A DNA stretch of 64,000 bases from NCBI RefSeq assembly GCF_901875555.1, contig NZ_CABFMD010000036.1:56566-120565 (forward strand), given 5' to 3'. A model generated the notes under the pieces. That model was not told the origin of the DNA, searched no databases, and saw only the letters and a list, made by a program, of their open reading frames with translations. Position 1 is the stretch's first letter; the number at the start of each line of letters is the position of its first letter. A program made the position numbers and the translations under genes. Shown here one piece after another: positions 54,453-63,877 of this stretch. Source of the stretch: Streptococcus parasanguinis (GTDB lineage Bacteria > Bacillota > Bacilli > Lactobacillales > Streptococcaceae).

Positions 54453-54788
54453 ATGAAATCACTATTAACTTTAATTCTCAGCCATATTTTGGTCAGTATC
54501 TTTATGACAGTTTTCCTAGTTTATGGCCAAATTACGCGTCCTTTTCTGATCATCTTCCTCTTAGCCCTTCCTGTCTTGAACAAAGGACAAAGATTTCAGA
54601 AAATCAAATCCCAAAAAATACGCCTCTTAAACGCATCTCTCTGCTTTATTCTCGTATCTCTCCCACAACTGATAACGAATTCTATGGATTGGAGATATCT
54701 CCTATTTCTAACCATCTGTATTATTTTTAGTCTCATTTATATCTATACTCTCTATCAACTCTTTAAAGAAGGCAAACAATGTTTTTAA
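54453..54788 (+). CDS. Hypothetical membrane protein (111 aa)
   Basis: 111 residues from the ATG at 54453, preceded by TAGGAGGAAAC, an excellent SD. Three or four membrane helices; ends in YQLFKEGKQCF. No recognisable family. Translational spacing and the shared promoter put it in the HTH cassette. Confidence 0.7.
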   Translation: MKSLLTLILSHILVSIFMTVFLVYGQITRPFLIIFLLALPVLNKGQRFQKIKSQKIRLLNASLCFILVSLPQLITNSMDWRYLLFLTICIIFSLIYIYTLYQLFKEGKQCF

Positions 54789-55033
54789 GAGGTCACTACC
54801 ATGAAAAAAGAAAACAGGACAACTGAATTATTTTGAACTTTCTTTCAGGAACCACGAAGGTTATTAATATGATTCTTCATAGCACTATACAGTGATAGGA
54901 AAATTCTAATTATCTAGAATTATAGTCTTGACGTAAACCACTTGTTTGATGAGTGGTTATGATTCATTTTCTATACGCAGCCTTGGTGCAAAGTGGTATA
55001 ATAAAAATAATTGAAATCAAAAGGGATAAGACT
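54789..55033 (+). other. Intergenic stretch before the YoaK-like gene
   Basis: No supported gene; an 11-codon frame at 54801 is not convincing. It contains arms ACCACTTGTTTG and GATGAGTGGT (about 54938-54959) and an extended -10 TGGTATAAT (TATAAT 54997-55002) that would transcribe the next gene. Confidence 0.5.
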
Positions 55034-55720
55034 ATGGAAGAAAAAATTATCTTACCACAAAATACGCGACTGATGGGAGCTCTACTTGGTTTTATCGGTG
55101 GAGGTCTAGATGTCTTTTGCCATATGCACTACCGAAGTTTGGTTGCAACACAAACAGGGAATCTTTTGCTTCTCATTGCCGATTGGCATGATCCCAATAT
55201 GACCAATACCATCATGCGTTTTTCGTCTATCTTCTTTTTCTCGATCGGCTTTCTTGTGGCCTTGCATATCAAGGAATATCGCAAAACAGCCTTTTGGCGA
55301 ACCAAGATGCTCATCCCCTTATTTGTTGTCACTTTATTGATTCCTCTAGTATCTTGGATGCCACCTTTTGAGGTTCCCTTTATTGCCTTTGGGACAGGCA
55401 TGATGATGCTGACCTTTACCGGTACCCTGATTGAAAATCACCCCTATGTGATTTTCATGACATCAGGAAATTACCGCAAGATGCTGACGGCCTTGTACCG
55501 TATGGCTCGAGGGGAAGGAGATCTGGTAGAATACCGTCGCCAGGCCATGAATTACGGGATTGTCGTTGGAAGTTTTGTCGCGGGAGCTATTAGCGTAGCC
55601 ATCCTCATGCATTTCATTCACCAATGGTCTATCTGGCTGATCACAGCCAACCTCTTTTTGATCATGTCCTACTATACAGGAAGAGTCAAACAACTCGGCT
55701 TACAGACAGATAATCTATAA
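55034..55720 (+). CDS. YoaK/DUF1275 family membrane protein
   Basis: 228 residues from the ATG at 55034; a longer frame from 54953 would include the promoter. About six membrane helices. DUF1275 hallmarks: GALLGFIGGGLDVFCHMHYRSLVATQTGNLL and FMTSGNYRKMLTALYR with the conserved GN segments. The family is of unknown function, sometimes called formate/nitrite-like or YoaK. Monocistronic. Confidence 0.85.
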   Translation: MEEKIILPQNTRLMGALLGFIGGGLDVFCHMHYRSLVATQTGNLLLLIADWHDPNMTNTIMRFSSIFFFSIGFLVALHIKEYRKTAFWRTKMLIPLFVVTLLIPLVSWMPPFEVPFIAFGTGMMMLTFTGTLIENHPYVIFMTSGNYRKMLTALYRMARGEGDLVEYRRQAMNYGIVVGSFVAGAISVAILMHFIHQWSIWLITANLFLIMSYYTGRVKQLGLQTDNL

Positions 55721-55721
55721 T

Positions 55722-55741
55722 AGGACCTCACATGAGGTCCT
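55722..55741 (+). terminator. Bidirectional terminator copy (right flank of minus-strand repeat copy 6)
   Basis: Arms AGGACCTCA and TGAGGTCCT around CA. It matches 56004-56023 except for the two central bases. Confidence 0.75.
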
Positions 55742-55745
55742 ATAT

Positions 55746-55999
55746 AGATTGTAGACAAATTGTTTTTAATATTAAGCAATCTAGGTGATGCAAAAAATTA
55801 AACTGATATATACTATTAGGATTGTTCAAATATACACTGAAACTTTCCGCCGTGAGAAAAGTGTCTGAAACACAATTGTTTCAGACACTCGGGAGTTTTG
55901 AGACCTTAGGCTCAAAACTAAGTCATGGAACTTCTTCGAAGTTCGCTGACATCCGTACTCACCTAAGGAAAGTTTTTAAGATGACTTTGTCATAATTCT
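55746..55999 (-). repeat. Terminator-associated structured repeat, copy 6 (254 bp)
   Basis: Minus orientation. + strand end AGATTGTAGACAAATTG at 55746; other end ATGACTTTGTCATAATTCT. Core GTGAGTACGGATGTCAGCG with GAACTTC/GAAGTTC hairpin, AGTTTTGAG/CTCAAAACT stem, and a long stem GTGTCTGAAAC (55861-55871) with GTTTCAGACAC (55878-55888). Hairpin terminators related to each other lie on both sides. It sits between convergent genes (YoaK-like and dusB). Confidence 0.85.
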
Positions 56000-56003
56000 A
56001 AAC

Positions 56004-56032
56004 AGGACCTCATGTGAGGTCCTGCTTTTATT
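56004..56032 (+). terminator. Bidirectional terminator copy (left flank of minus-strand repeat copy 6)
   Basis: Arms AGGACCTCA and TGAGGTCCT around TG, then GCTTTTATT. It lies just downstream of dusB on the minus strand. Confidence 0.75.
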
Positions 56033-56036
56033 ATTT

Positions 56037-57014
56037 CTAAGCGTTTAATTGTAAGAGTTTTTCAATCTCTGCTAGAGTGCTAGCTTGCGAGATGGCTCCG
56101 CGTAGTTTAGCAGCGCCAGATGTTCCACGGAGGTAGTGAGGGGCGAGGCCACGGAATTCACGGACGGCAACCTTTTCTCCCTTGAGATCAATCAAGCGTT
56201 TCAAGTGTTCGTAGGCAATCTTCATCTTGTCTTCGAAGGTCAAATCAGGCAGGATTTCTCCCGTTTCAAAGTAATGATTGATTTGGTTGAAGAGATAAGG
56301 ATTCCCCATAGCAGCGCGACCGATCATGACCGCATCGGCACCGACTTCTTCGATCCGTTGCTTGGCGTCTTGAACCGTACGGATATCTCCATTTGCGATG
56401 AAAGGAATCTTGGTTAGAGCTTGGGCAACCTTGTGAAGGGTCTCAAGGTCTGCATGACCTGTATACATTTGCTCCCGAGTTCGTCCGTGCATAGCAAGGG
56501 CAGAGACACCCGCAGCTTCGGCAGCGAGGGCGTTCTCCACTGCTAGAGAAGGATCTGACCAACCTGTCCGCATTTTGACAGTGAGAGGGATATCAAGGAC
56601 GGATTGAACTTTATTAATAATAGAGTAGATCTTATCTGGATCCTTTAGCCACATAGCACCTGCTTCGTTTTTCACGATTTTATTCACTGGGCAGCCCATG
56701 TTGATATCGACAATATCGGTTTTGGTATGTTCTTGGATGAATTCTGCTGCGCGTGCGAGACTGTCTTCATCGCTTCCGAAAAGTTGGATTGATACAGGAT
56801 TTTCTCCTTCATCGATGTGAAGCATATGCAGGGTCTTTTCGTTGTTGTACTGGATGCCCTTGTCAGAGACCATTTCCATGACAACGAGCCCTGCTCCCAG
56901 TTCTTTGGCAATGGTCCGGAAGGCTGAATTGGTCACTCCGGCCATTGGGGCTAGGACAGTACGGTTAGGGATTTCGACATCCCCGATCATAAATGGCGTA
57001 TTAAGATTTGTCAC
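56037..57014 (-). CDS. dusB: tRNA-dihydrouridine synthase B
   Basis: 325 residues from a GTG at 57012-57014 (start [26 protein letters not shown]), which overlaps the hslO end by 14 bp. An upstream ATG would extend far into hslO. FMN-binding TIM barrel with [16 protein letters not shown] (catalytic Cys in GCP), [22 protein letters not shown] and [11 protein letters not shown]. It reduces uridines in tRNA D-loops. The hslO-dusB pair is a conserved streptococcal operon. Confidence 0.95.
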   Translation of the reverse strand: MTNLNTPFMIGDVEIPNRTVLAPMAGVTNSAFRTIAKELGAGLVVMEMVSDKGIQYNNEKTLHMLHIDEGENPVSIQLFGSDEDSLARAAEFIQEHTKTDIVDINMGCPVNKIVKNEAGAMWLKDPDKIYSIINKVQSVLDIPLTVKMRTGWSDPSLAVENALAAEAAGVSALAMHGRTREQMYTGHADLETLHKVAQALTKIPFIANGDIRTVQDAKQRIEEVGADAVMIGRAAMGNPYLFNQINHYFETGEILPDLTFEDKMKIAYEHLKRLIDLKGEKVAVREFRGLAPHYLRGTSGAAKLRGAISQASTLAEIEKLLQLNA

Positions 57015-57873
57015 GAATGAGTTCCTCCAAGTCATTTTCGTCAAAGTGGTAGTGGGTTTGGCAAAATTGGCAGGTAATCTCTGCGCCGTGATCTTCGTCT
57101 TTCATCTCTTCTAGATCAGAGGTCGGAAGGCTTGATAGAGCATTCAAGAAACGTTCACGGCTACAGTCGCACTGGAAGCGCAGTTCTTCTTCTGACAGGC
57201 GTTTGTATGGTTCATCACCATAGATTGCCTTGAGAAGGGCTTCAATATGGTCTTCCGATTCCAGAAGTGTTGAGATGGCAGGCATTTCCTGGATCCGTTT
57301 TTCAAAGCGGGCGATTTCTTCTTCCTTGGCATTTGGCAAGACCTGAAGCAAGAAACCACCAGCCACCTTGACCTTGTCTTGGTCATCCAACAGAACATTA
57401 AGTCCAACTGCTGAAGGGGTTTGTTGGCTTTCCGTCAGATAAAAGGCTAGGTCTTCACCGATTTCACCGGTGACAAGAGGTGTCATAGAGTTATAAGGAT
57501 TTCCAGTGCCATAGTCAGTGATGACTAGAAATTCACCGTTTCCGACAAATGGCCCAACTAAGACTTCACCGGTCGCAGTCTTCTTGATATCCACTCCAGG
57601 ATTTTGCACATAGCCTTTGACATTTCCAGAGGTATCCGCAACGGTAATGATGGCTCCAAGTGAGCTTGTTCCAAGGACCTTGACCGTAATTTTGGTATCT
57701 CCTTTTTCATTTGCTGCCAAAATTTGACTAGCGATGAGAGTACGGCCGAGTGCGACCGTGGAACTTGCTTGCGTTTGATGTTTTTCTTGGGCAGTTCGTA
57801 CTGTTTCCGTACTATCAAGTACATAGGCACGAAAAGCACCACTTTCTGAGATAGTTTTAATAATTTTGTCCAT
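57001..57873 (-). CDS. hslO: Redox-regulated chaperone Hsp33
   Basis: 290 residues from the ATG at 57871-57873 ([25 protein letters not shown]). N-terminal holdase domain and C-terminal zinc/redox switch with CDCSRERF and [10 protein letters not shown] (CxC and CxxC), which release zinc on oxidation and activate the chaperone. Length fits. Upstream gene of the hslO-dusB pair; divergent from purA. Confidence 0.96.
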   Translation of the reverse strand: MDKIIKTISESGAFRAYVLDSTETVRTAQEKHQTQASSTVALGRTLIASQILAANEKGDTKITVKVLGTSSLGAIITVADTSGNVKGYVQNPGVDIKKTATGEVLVGPFVGNGEFLVITDYGTGNPYNSMTPLVTGEIGEDLAFYLTESQQTPSAVGLNVLLDDQDKVKVAGGFLLQVLPNAKEEEIARFEKRIQEMPAISTLLESEDHIEALLKAIYGDEPYKRLSEEELRFQCDCSRERFLNALSSLPTSDLEEMKDEDHGAEITCQFCQTHYHFDENDLEELIRDKS

Positions 57874-57976
57874 ACCTACTATTTTAGCACAAATCAAGCA
57901 AAGTGGGGACAAGGAGAATTCTGAAAATCAGGAAGGTTGAAAGAGGCAGAGAAAATCTAGGAGATGCGAGTGAATC

Positions 57977-58005
57977 TTGAAAAAATGCTAAAAATTGCTT
58001 ATAAT
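57977..58005 (+). promoter_or_regulatory. purA promoter
   Basis: TTGAAA (57977-57982), 17-bp spacer, TATAAT (58000-58005). It gives a structured leader of about 80 nt. Confidence 0.82.
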
Positions 58006-58016
58006 AAAGTGTAAGA

Positions 58017-58092
58017 CAAACTTGCAGGTGAGACTCCTGCCCTGAGTTTGAAGAAAGGCCTAGATAGCTTCTATCTAGGAAATATGAAATAG
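58017..58092 (+). promoter_or_regulatory. Structured purA leader with mini-ORF
   Basis: Hairpin 1 has outer arms CAAACT/AGTTTG and inner GCAGG/CCTGC (58017-58050). Hairpin 2 is a perfect 9-bp stem CCTAGATAG (58059-58067) / CTATCTAGG (58071-58079). The only SD-like sequence (AGGA, 58077-58080) is partly within this stem. It is followed at 58084 by a two-codon frame ATG AAA TAG, which ends 3 bp before the purA ATG and is in the same frame. Confidence 0.5.
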
Positions 58093-59388
<1,296 letters not shown>

Positions 59389-59404
59389 GCAAATGAAGAT
59401 AAGA

Positions 59405-59579
59405 GAGTGGGACAGAAATCGGTCATTCGTTAGAATTCGATTTCATCGTCCCACCTCCGCACAGTTGAGTAGGGCTGTAAAAGCTGATGAAATCAGCGTA
59501 GTAGAGCCCACTCAACCACTGCGTCTTGCTCGACAATCCAAAGACAATTGAGAGGCTAGGACTTTTGTCCCAGCCTCTT
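59405..59579 (+). repeat. Palindromic intergenic repeat (family 2), copy 4
   Basis: Same sequence as 45711-45889 in opposite orientation, located 16 bp after purA and co-oriented with it. Ends AAGAGAGTGGGACAG and GTCCCAGCCTCTT. The last hairpin (GGCTAGGAC/GTCCCAGCC) is followed by CTCTTTTT, so it can act as the purA terminator. Confidence 0.8.
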
Positions 59580-59602
59580 TTTGAAAGCAGAAAGAGGAAA
59601 AA

Positions 59603-60247
59603 ATGTATCAAACGATTTTATTTGACCTAGACGGCACCTTGACCAATTCAGAACTAGGGATTACCAACTCGGTGGCCTATGCCTTAGGAAAATATGGGAT
59701 TCAAGTGCCAGACAAGAAAGCATTGAGAGTATTCATCGGTCCGCCCTTGCAGGAGTCTTTTGAGCGCTTTTATGGATTTTCTAAGGAAGAATATTTAAAG
59801 GCCATTGACTACTATCATGAGTATTTTTCCGAAAAAGGCCTTTATGAAAATGAGGTCTATCTAGGCGTTCCTGACTTGCTGGCTTCTCTCAAGCAGGCTG
59901 GCAAACAGTTGATTGTAGCTACGTCAAAGCCTGAAGAATTTTCCATTCAAATTCTCAAACACTTTGGTTTGTATGATTATTTTGACTTTGTCGCTGGTGC
60001 GACCATGGATAGAAAACGTAGTAAAAAAAGCGATGTTATCCAGTATGCCTTGGAGCAAAATGGGATTACAGATTTGGCGCATACCATCATGATTGGAGAC
60101 AGGGAGCACGATGTGCTTGGCGCTCAAGCGCAAAAGCTTGATTCTATCGGTGTCCTTTATGGCTTTGGAAGCAGGGAAGAATTGGAAGAAGCCGGCGCCA
60201 CCTATATTGCTCAAGAAGTTGGCGAAATTGCAGCTTTTATAGGATAA
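59603..60247 (+). CDS. HAD-superfamily hydrolase (phosphoglycolate-phosphatase-like)
   Basis: 214 residues. HAD motif I FDLDGTLTNSE (nucleophile Asp), helical cap with FIGPPLQESFERFYGF, motif II VATSK, motif III Lys, motif IV MIGDREHDVLGAQ. Cytosolic phosphatase of the Gph/PpaX group; the substrate cannot be fixed. SD AGAGG before the ATG. The stop is followed by 118 bp before a radical-SAM gene of lower GC content. Confidence 0.9.
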   Translation: MYQTILFDLDGTLTNSELGITNSVAYALGKYGIQVPDKKALRVFIGPPLQESFERFYGFSKEEYLKAIDYYHEYFSEKGLYENEVYLGVPDLLASLKQAGKQLIVATSKPEEFSIQILKHFGLYDYFDFVAGATMDRKRSKKSDVIQYALEQNGITDLAHTIMIGDREHDVLGAQAQKLDSIGVLYGFGSREELEEAGATYIAQEVGEIAAFIG

Positions 60248-60365
60248 CCTTTTCCAAAATATTAAAAGTTGGAACTTTTCTAATCTGCTGAATATTGCTT
60301 GATTTAATATTTCTATCGGTGTATGCTTACTGTAGGTTAAGTCACACAGATTAAGAGGTGATAAT

Positions 60366-61361
60366 ATGAATTTGTCACGATATATATTAAAATATAGTAC
60401 TGATGATGGTACGTTGTATTTTAATACTAAAACCAATCATTCATTTTTTCTTACGAATGAATTGAATAGAGTAGTCGACAGCAATGATGTGATTAGGAAA
60501 GAGTTTCATGCTTATCTTGATAAAAATAAATATTTAAGTGAGGGTGAGTATGAGGTCGAAAAGTATCTATCTAAAATAAGCGATACAGATGCTGAATTAT
60601 TGGAACTAACAATTTTGACACATGGAGATTGTAATTTTCGGTGTAAGTATTGTTATGAAAAATTTGAAAATATTGCTATGTCAACAGAGACAGAAGATGC
60701 CATTGTCCAATTTTTGAAAGAAAAACTTCAGTCCGGGAAGTATAAGTATTTGTCAGTAGGCTGGTTTGGAGGAGAACCACTGTTGGGATATAAAACTATC
60801 AAGCGGTTGTCTCCTGTTTTTATAGATTTATGTGAGAAATATCAGATTCATTATCAAAGTGCAATCACTACGAATGGTTATTTATTGACTAAGAATAAGT
60901 TTCGATATTTGAATGAAAAATTTAAAGTGACTAGTTACCAGATAACTTTGGATGGAGATGAAGAAAGTCATAATAATCAGAGAGTATTGCAAAACGGTGG
61001 GTTGTCGTATAATCGTATATTCGATAATTTGAAAGCAATGCAAGAAAGTAAATTTGATTTTATTTGTGTGATTCGCTTTAATGTAAGTAAAGATAACTAT
61101 CAAAATGTTAAAGAGTTTTTAACACATGATGGTATCTATTTCAAAGATGATTCCAGATTTAAGATTTCTTATCATAATATTGGAAATTGGGGCAAAGGAG
61201 ATAGAGATATAAATTACTGCGTTACTTTACTGGATAAAGATGCAAGTTTTGAATTATCTAAGTTAGCTGTAACTTCAGGATATCATATCTCTTCCCCAGA
61301 AGTTGTAGTGAATAATAATTATACCTGTTTGATGGATGATAATTATGAGAAATATTTATAA
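60366..61361 (+). CDS. Radical-SAM peptide maturase, C-terminally truncated
   Basis: 331 residues; SD GAGGTG 7 bp before the ATG. N-terminal region typical of SPASM-type RiPP maturases (SRYILKYSTDDGTLYFNTKTN), then the cluster motif CNFRCKYCYE (CxxxCxxC), WFGGEPLLG, ITTNGYLL and QITLDGDEESHN. Family members normally run beyond 400 residues and end in a Cys-rich SPASM domain. Here only the first Cys (NNYTCLMDD) remains before the stop, and the frame runs into the start of the ABC exporter gene. This points to an internal deletion. No precursor peptide is seen nearby. The DNA is AT-rich relative to neighbours. Confidence 0.78.
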   Translation: MNLSRYILKYSTDDGTLYFNTKTNHSFFLTNELNRVVDSNDVIRKEFHAYLDKNKYLSEGEYEVEKYLSKISDTDAELLELTILTHGDCNFRCKYCYEKFENIAMSTETEDAIVQFLKEKLQSGKYKYLSVGWFGGEPLLGYKTIKRLSPVFIDLCEKYQIHYQSAITTNGYLLTKNKFRYLNEKFKVTSYQITLDGDEESHNNQRVLQNGGLSYNRIFDNLKAMQESKFDFICVIRFNVSKDNYQNVKEFLTHDGIYFKDDSRFKISYHNIGNWGKGDRDINYCVTLLDKDASFELSKLAVTSGYHISSPEVVVNNNYTCLMDDNYEKYL

Positions 61362-62922
61362 GTACATTGATAAGAAGTATCTTTTTCCTATTTTTTTAGG
61401 GCGTATTGTGAATAGTGGTTTGGTGTTGGCGCAACCTCTGATTTTAACGAAGGCCTTGAAGTTAGATCAAGACGGCCTTTCTTATGGAAAAATTCTCAAT
61501 TTTGTTTTATTTGGTTTGTCTGTCTATCTTGTTATTTATAGTCTGATGCTGTTTTCAAACTATTCGCACAATATATTCCGAAGAGAAATCAACAAAAGTG
61601 TCCGTGCCCTTTTATTTAAGAAAGTCATATTGAATCCTAAATTTTCCAATGATGAAAAAGTTAGTCTGCTAACTCAAGATATGGAATATGTGGGCGATAA
61701 TTATTTGGAAAATATAAATGTTATGGTGAGTTGGGGATTTGTCGCCCTTGTTACAGCCATTTATATTGTTTCACAAAATTTTCTCTTAGGACTTATTTTT
61801 GTCATTTTTACGATTATGAGACCTATTCCTCAGTTCATCATGAATCGTCGTTTACAAGATTCGGGAGACAGCTGGTCCAAGCTTAGAACGAAATTACATG
61901 GGCTTGTCTCGGATAGTATGCAAGGCAGCCAAACCTTACGGATTAATCAGGCCATGAGGCTGAATGAAGAGCGCGTGAATGATTTAAACGGAGAATATCA
62001 AAAAGCCATCCAAAGATTTTGTTTCACACATAATATTATTTTTTTCTTTAATGGATTTATGGTCTTTTTTAGTCAGGTTGTTCCTCTTGCTTTAGGCTTT
62101 TATTTGAGTTTACAGGGAAATTCTATTTCTATTACAAGCCTCATCTCTATGTATGTTGCTGCGGGGATGCTGGTAGAACCGATCCAAACTCTGATGTACA
62201 GTGCAGCCAATCTCCAAGGTGCCTTGCCGACTGCGAACCGCCTGTTTAAGATTATCGAGGAAGAACCTGATTTCGAAGAGACAAAGGATCAATTTGTTGA
62301 AAATCTCGAATCGTTGCGCTTAAATCATATTTCAAAAAGTTTTGCTGAACGTCAGCTTTTTTCTGATTTGACGGCGACGATTTCAGTAGGTCAGAAGGTC
62401 TTAATCAAAGGACCGAGCGGGTCTGGAAAGACGACTCTTTTTCGCTTGATTTTAGGAGAAGAAGTATGTGATGAGGGTGACATTTTCGTTCAGTATGATG
62501 GAAATCAAATAACGAGTCATTTCCAAGGGAATATCGGTTTAATTAGCCAGCATCCCTTCCTGTTTGACGATACTATCCGCTATAATCTAACTTTTGGTCA
62601 GCCTTTTCAGGACCATGAATTATTGGAGGTATTGGACCGAGTTGGCTTAATAGATGAATTTCAGGATATTTTGAATGTAGAAATTCATAATAATGGTGAA
62701 AACATTTCAGGAGGTCAGCGTGTCAGATTAGAGTTGGCTCGTTTTCTCTTACGCGAGAAGGATATTTTATTAGCGGACGAAGTGACATCAGCTTTGGACG
62801 AAAAAAATAGTCGTCTGGTTAGAGACCTAATCTTTTCTTTGCCGATCACGGTACTAGAAATAGCCCATCATATTGATGAAGAAGAGCGCTATGACCAAAT
62901 CCTTGAGTTACGTAAAGGATGA
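61345..62922 (+). CDS. ABC exporter with fused membrane and ATPase domains
   Basis: 525 residues from the ATG at 61345, overlapping the radical-SAM gene by 17 bp; no good SD. N-terminal six-helix exporter domain to about residue 300, then an ATPase domain with Walker A GPSGSGKTTLF, Q-loop LISQHPFLFD, signature ISGGQRVRLELARFLL and Walker B ILLADEVTSALDE. The ATPase motifs look intact. The context with a peptide maturase suggests export of a modified peptide, but as the maturase is truncated and no precursor is visible, the present substrate is unknown. Confidence 0.85.
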   Translation: MRNIYKYIDKKYLFPIFLGRIVNSGLVLAQPLILTKALKLDQDGLSYGKILNFVLFGLSVYLVIYSLMLFSNYSHNIFRREINKSVRALLFKKVILNPKFSNDEKVSLLTQDMEYVGDNYLENINVMVSWGFVALVTAIYIVSQNFLLGLIFVIFTIMRPIPQFIMNRRLQDSGDSWSKLRTKLHGLVSDSMQGSQTLRINQAMRLNEERVNDLNGEYQKAIQRFCFTHNIIFFFNGFMVFFSQVVPLALGFYLSLQGNSISITSLISMYVAAGMLVEPIQTLMYSAANLQGALPTANRLFKIIEEEPDFEETKDQFVENLESLRLNHISKSFAERQLFSDLTATISVGQKVLIKGPSGSGKTTLFRLILGEEVCDEGDIFVQYDGNQITSHFQGNIGLISQHPFLFDDTIRYNLTFGQPFQDHELLEVLDRVGLIDEFQDILNVEIHNNGENISGGQRVRLELARFLLREKDILLADEVTSALDEKNSRLVRDLIFSLPITVLEIAHHIDEEERYDQILELRKG

Positions 62923-63030
62923 GCGATGCCACAATAGTTGGTTCTGCGACAAAGCGGATAGTAGTAAGCCAGCAATTTGTCAGATATTTTTGAGATTCTA
63001 AGTGGTGATATTTCCAAAATCATCAATACT
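62923..63030 (+). other. Intergenic stretch after the ABC gene
   Basis: No gene or clear terminator seen; it leads into the csRNA promoter. Confidence 0.4.
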
Positions 63031-63037
63031 CAGAGAA

Positions 63038-63070
63038 CTTAAGCTTTATTTAAGATAGGCCAGCTATACT
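63038..63070 (+). promoter_or_regulatory. CiaR box and promoter of the csRNA
   Basis: CTTAAG (63038-63043), five bases, TTTAAG (63049-63054) is the CiaR direct repeat NTTAAG-N5-WTTAAG. It lies 10 bp upstream of a TATACT -10 (63065-63070), the arrangement of CiaR-activated promoters. Confidence 0.82.
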
Positions 63071-63076
63071 AGAAGC

Positions 63077-63166
63077 ATAAACAAAGACCTCCTAACTTTG
63101 TTTAAACCTCCTAAACTTTTTCATAATAATCTCCCATAAGAGTCGCCCAATCGGCGGCTTTTTTTG
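63077..63166 (+). ncRNA. Cia-dependent small RNA (csRNA), about 90 nt
   Basis: Begins about 7 nt after the -10. It contains hairpin ACAAAG/CTTTGT with ACCTCCTAA in the loop, then an unpaired AAACCTCCTAAAC, and ends with a terminator (AGTCGCC/GGCGGCT, then T7). The repeated ACCTCCT is complementary to Shine-Dalgarno sequences, the hallmark of streptococcal csRNAs, and the length fits the known range. The exact number or name cannot be assigned. Confidence 0.82.
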
Positions 63167-63187
63167 TGAGTCGTAAGCTGCCTATGG

Positions 63188-63193
63188 TATAAT
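63188..63193 (+). promoter_or_regulatory. -10 of the tadA promoter
   Basis: TATAAT preceded by TGG (extended -10), 31 bp before the tadA ATG and directly after the csRNA terminator. Confidence 0.7.
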
Positions 63194-63224
63194 GAACAAA
63201 GAAACTAAAAGGAAGAAGGAAGAG

Positions 63225-63734
63225 ATGGACTACACGATAGAGGAAAAAGCGATGTTTATGAGGGAAGCCCTGAAGGAGGCGGAGATTGCCCTCGCCAATG
63301 ATGAAATACCGATTGGCTGTGTCTTGGTCAAGGATGGTCAGATTATCGGGCGTGGACATAATGCGCGTGAGGAGCTGCAGCGGGCGGTCATGCATGCGGA
63401 AATCATGGCGATCGAGGAGGCCAATCAGCGTGAAAATAGCTGGCGCCTGCTGGATACGACGCTTTTTGTCACGATTGAGCCCTGTGTCATGTGCAGTGGT
63501 GCCATTGGTCTAGCTCGGATTCCCCAGGTGATTTACGGGGCGACCAATCAGAAGTTCGGTGGAGCAGGTAGTCTCTACGACATTTTGGCAGATGAACGCC
63601 TCAATCACCGAGTCGAAGTAGAAACAGGAATCTTGGAAGCAGAATGTGCAGCCATCATGCAGACCTTCTTCCGCCAAGGTCGAGAACGAAAAAAACAAGC
63701 CAAACTCGCAGCCAAGGCCGAAACACAAGAATAA
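63225..63734 (+). CDS. tadA: tRNA-specific adenosine deaminase
   Basis: 169 residues from the ATG at 63225 (MDYTIEEKAMFMREAL), which has SD GGAAGAAGGAAG; an in-frame ATG at 63192 overlaps the -10. Zinc deaminase motifs VMHAEIMAIEEA (HAE) and EPCVMCSGAI (PCxxC). It deaminates A34 of tRNA-Arg(ACG) to inosine. A Lys-rich tail is slightly longer than usual. Confidence 0.95.
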   Translation: MDYTIEEKAMFMREALKEAEIALANDEIPIGCVLVKDGQIIGRGHNAREELQRAVMHAEIMAIEEANQRENSWRLLDTTLFVTIEPCVMCSGAIGLARIPQVIYGATNQKFGGAGSLYDILADERLNHRVEVETGILEAECAAIMQTFFRQGRERKKQAKLAAKAETQE

Positions 63735-63744
63735 AAACCGGACC

Positions 63745-63773
63745 TTTGCAAATCGAACAAATTATGATATAAT
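63745..63773 (+). promoter_or_regulatory. SRP RNA promoter
   Basis: TTTGCA (63745-63750), 17-bp spacer, TATAAT (63768-63773). Confidence 0.8.
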
Positions 63774-63779
63774 ACCTAT

Positions 63780-63856
63780 CGGAGCAACAGTTCTGCGTGA
63801 AGCGGGTCAGGGGAGGAATCCAGCAGCCCTAAGCGAAGTGAACTGTGTGCTCTTTT
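63780..63856 (+). ncRNA. ffs: Small signal recognition particle RNA (4.5S-like)
   Basis: GGAGCAACAGTTC at the 5' end pairs with GAACTGTGTGCTC at the 3' end. The apical part shows the conserved SRP symmetric/asymmetric loops and GGAA tetraloop region (GGGTCAGG, GAGGAA, CAGCAGCCC), which binds Ffh. Ends in TTTTT. Short bacterial form without Alu domain. Confidence 0.9.
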
Positions 63857-63877
63857 TCTATAGCTCTTAGTGAGGTA

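Noticed and set aside
54801..54836. 11-codon ORF after the HTH cassette
   Set aside because: Too short, no clear SD and no sign of conservation.
60248..60365. Precursor peptide gene for the radical-SAM maturase
   Set aside because: No frame with SD and leader/core pattern found in this gap.
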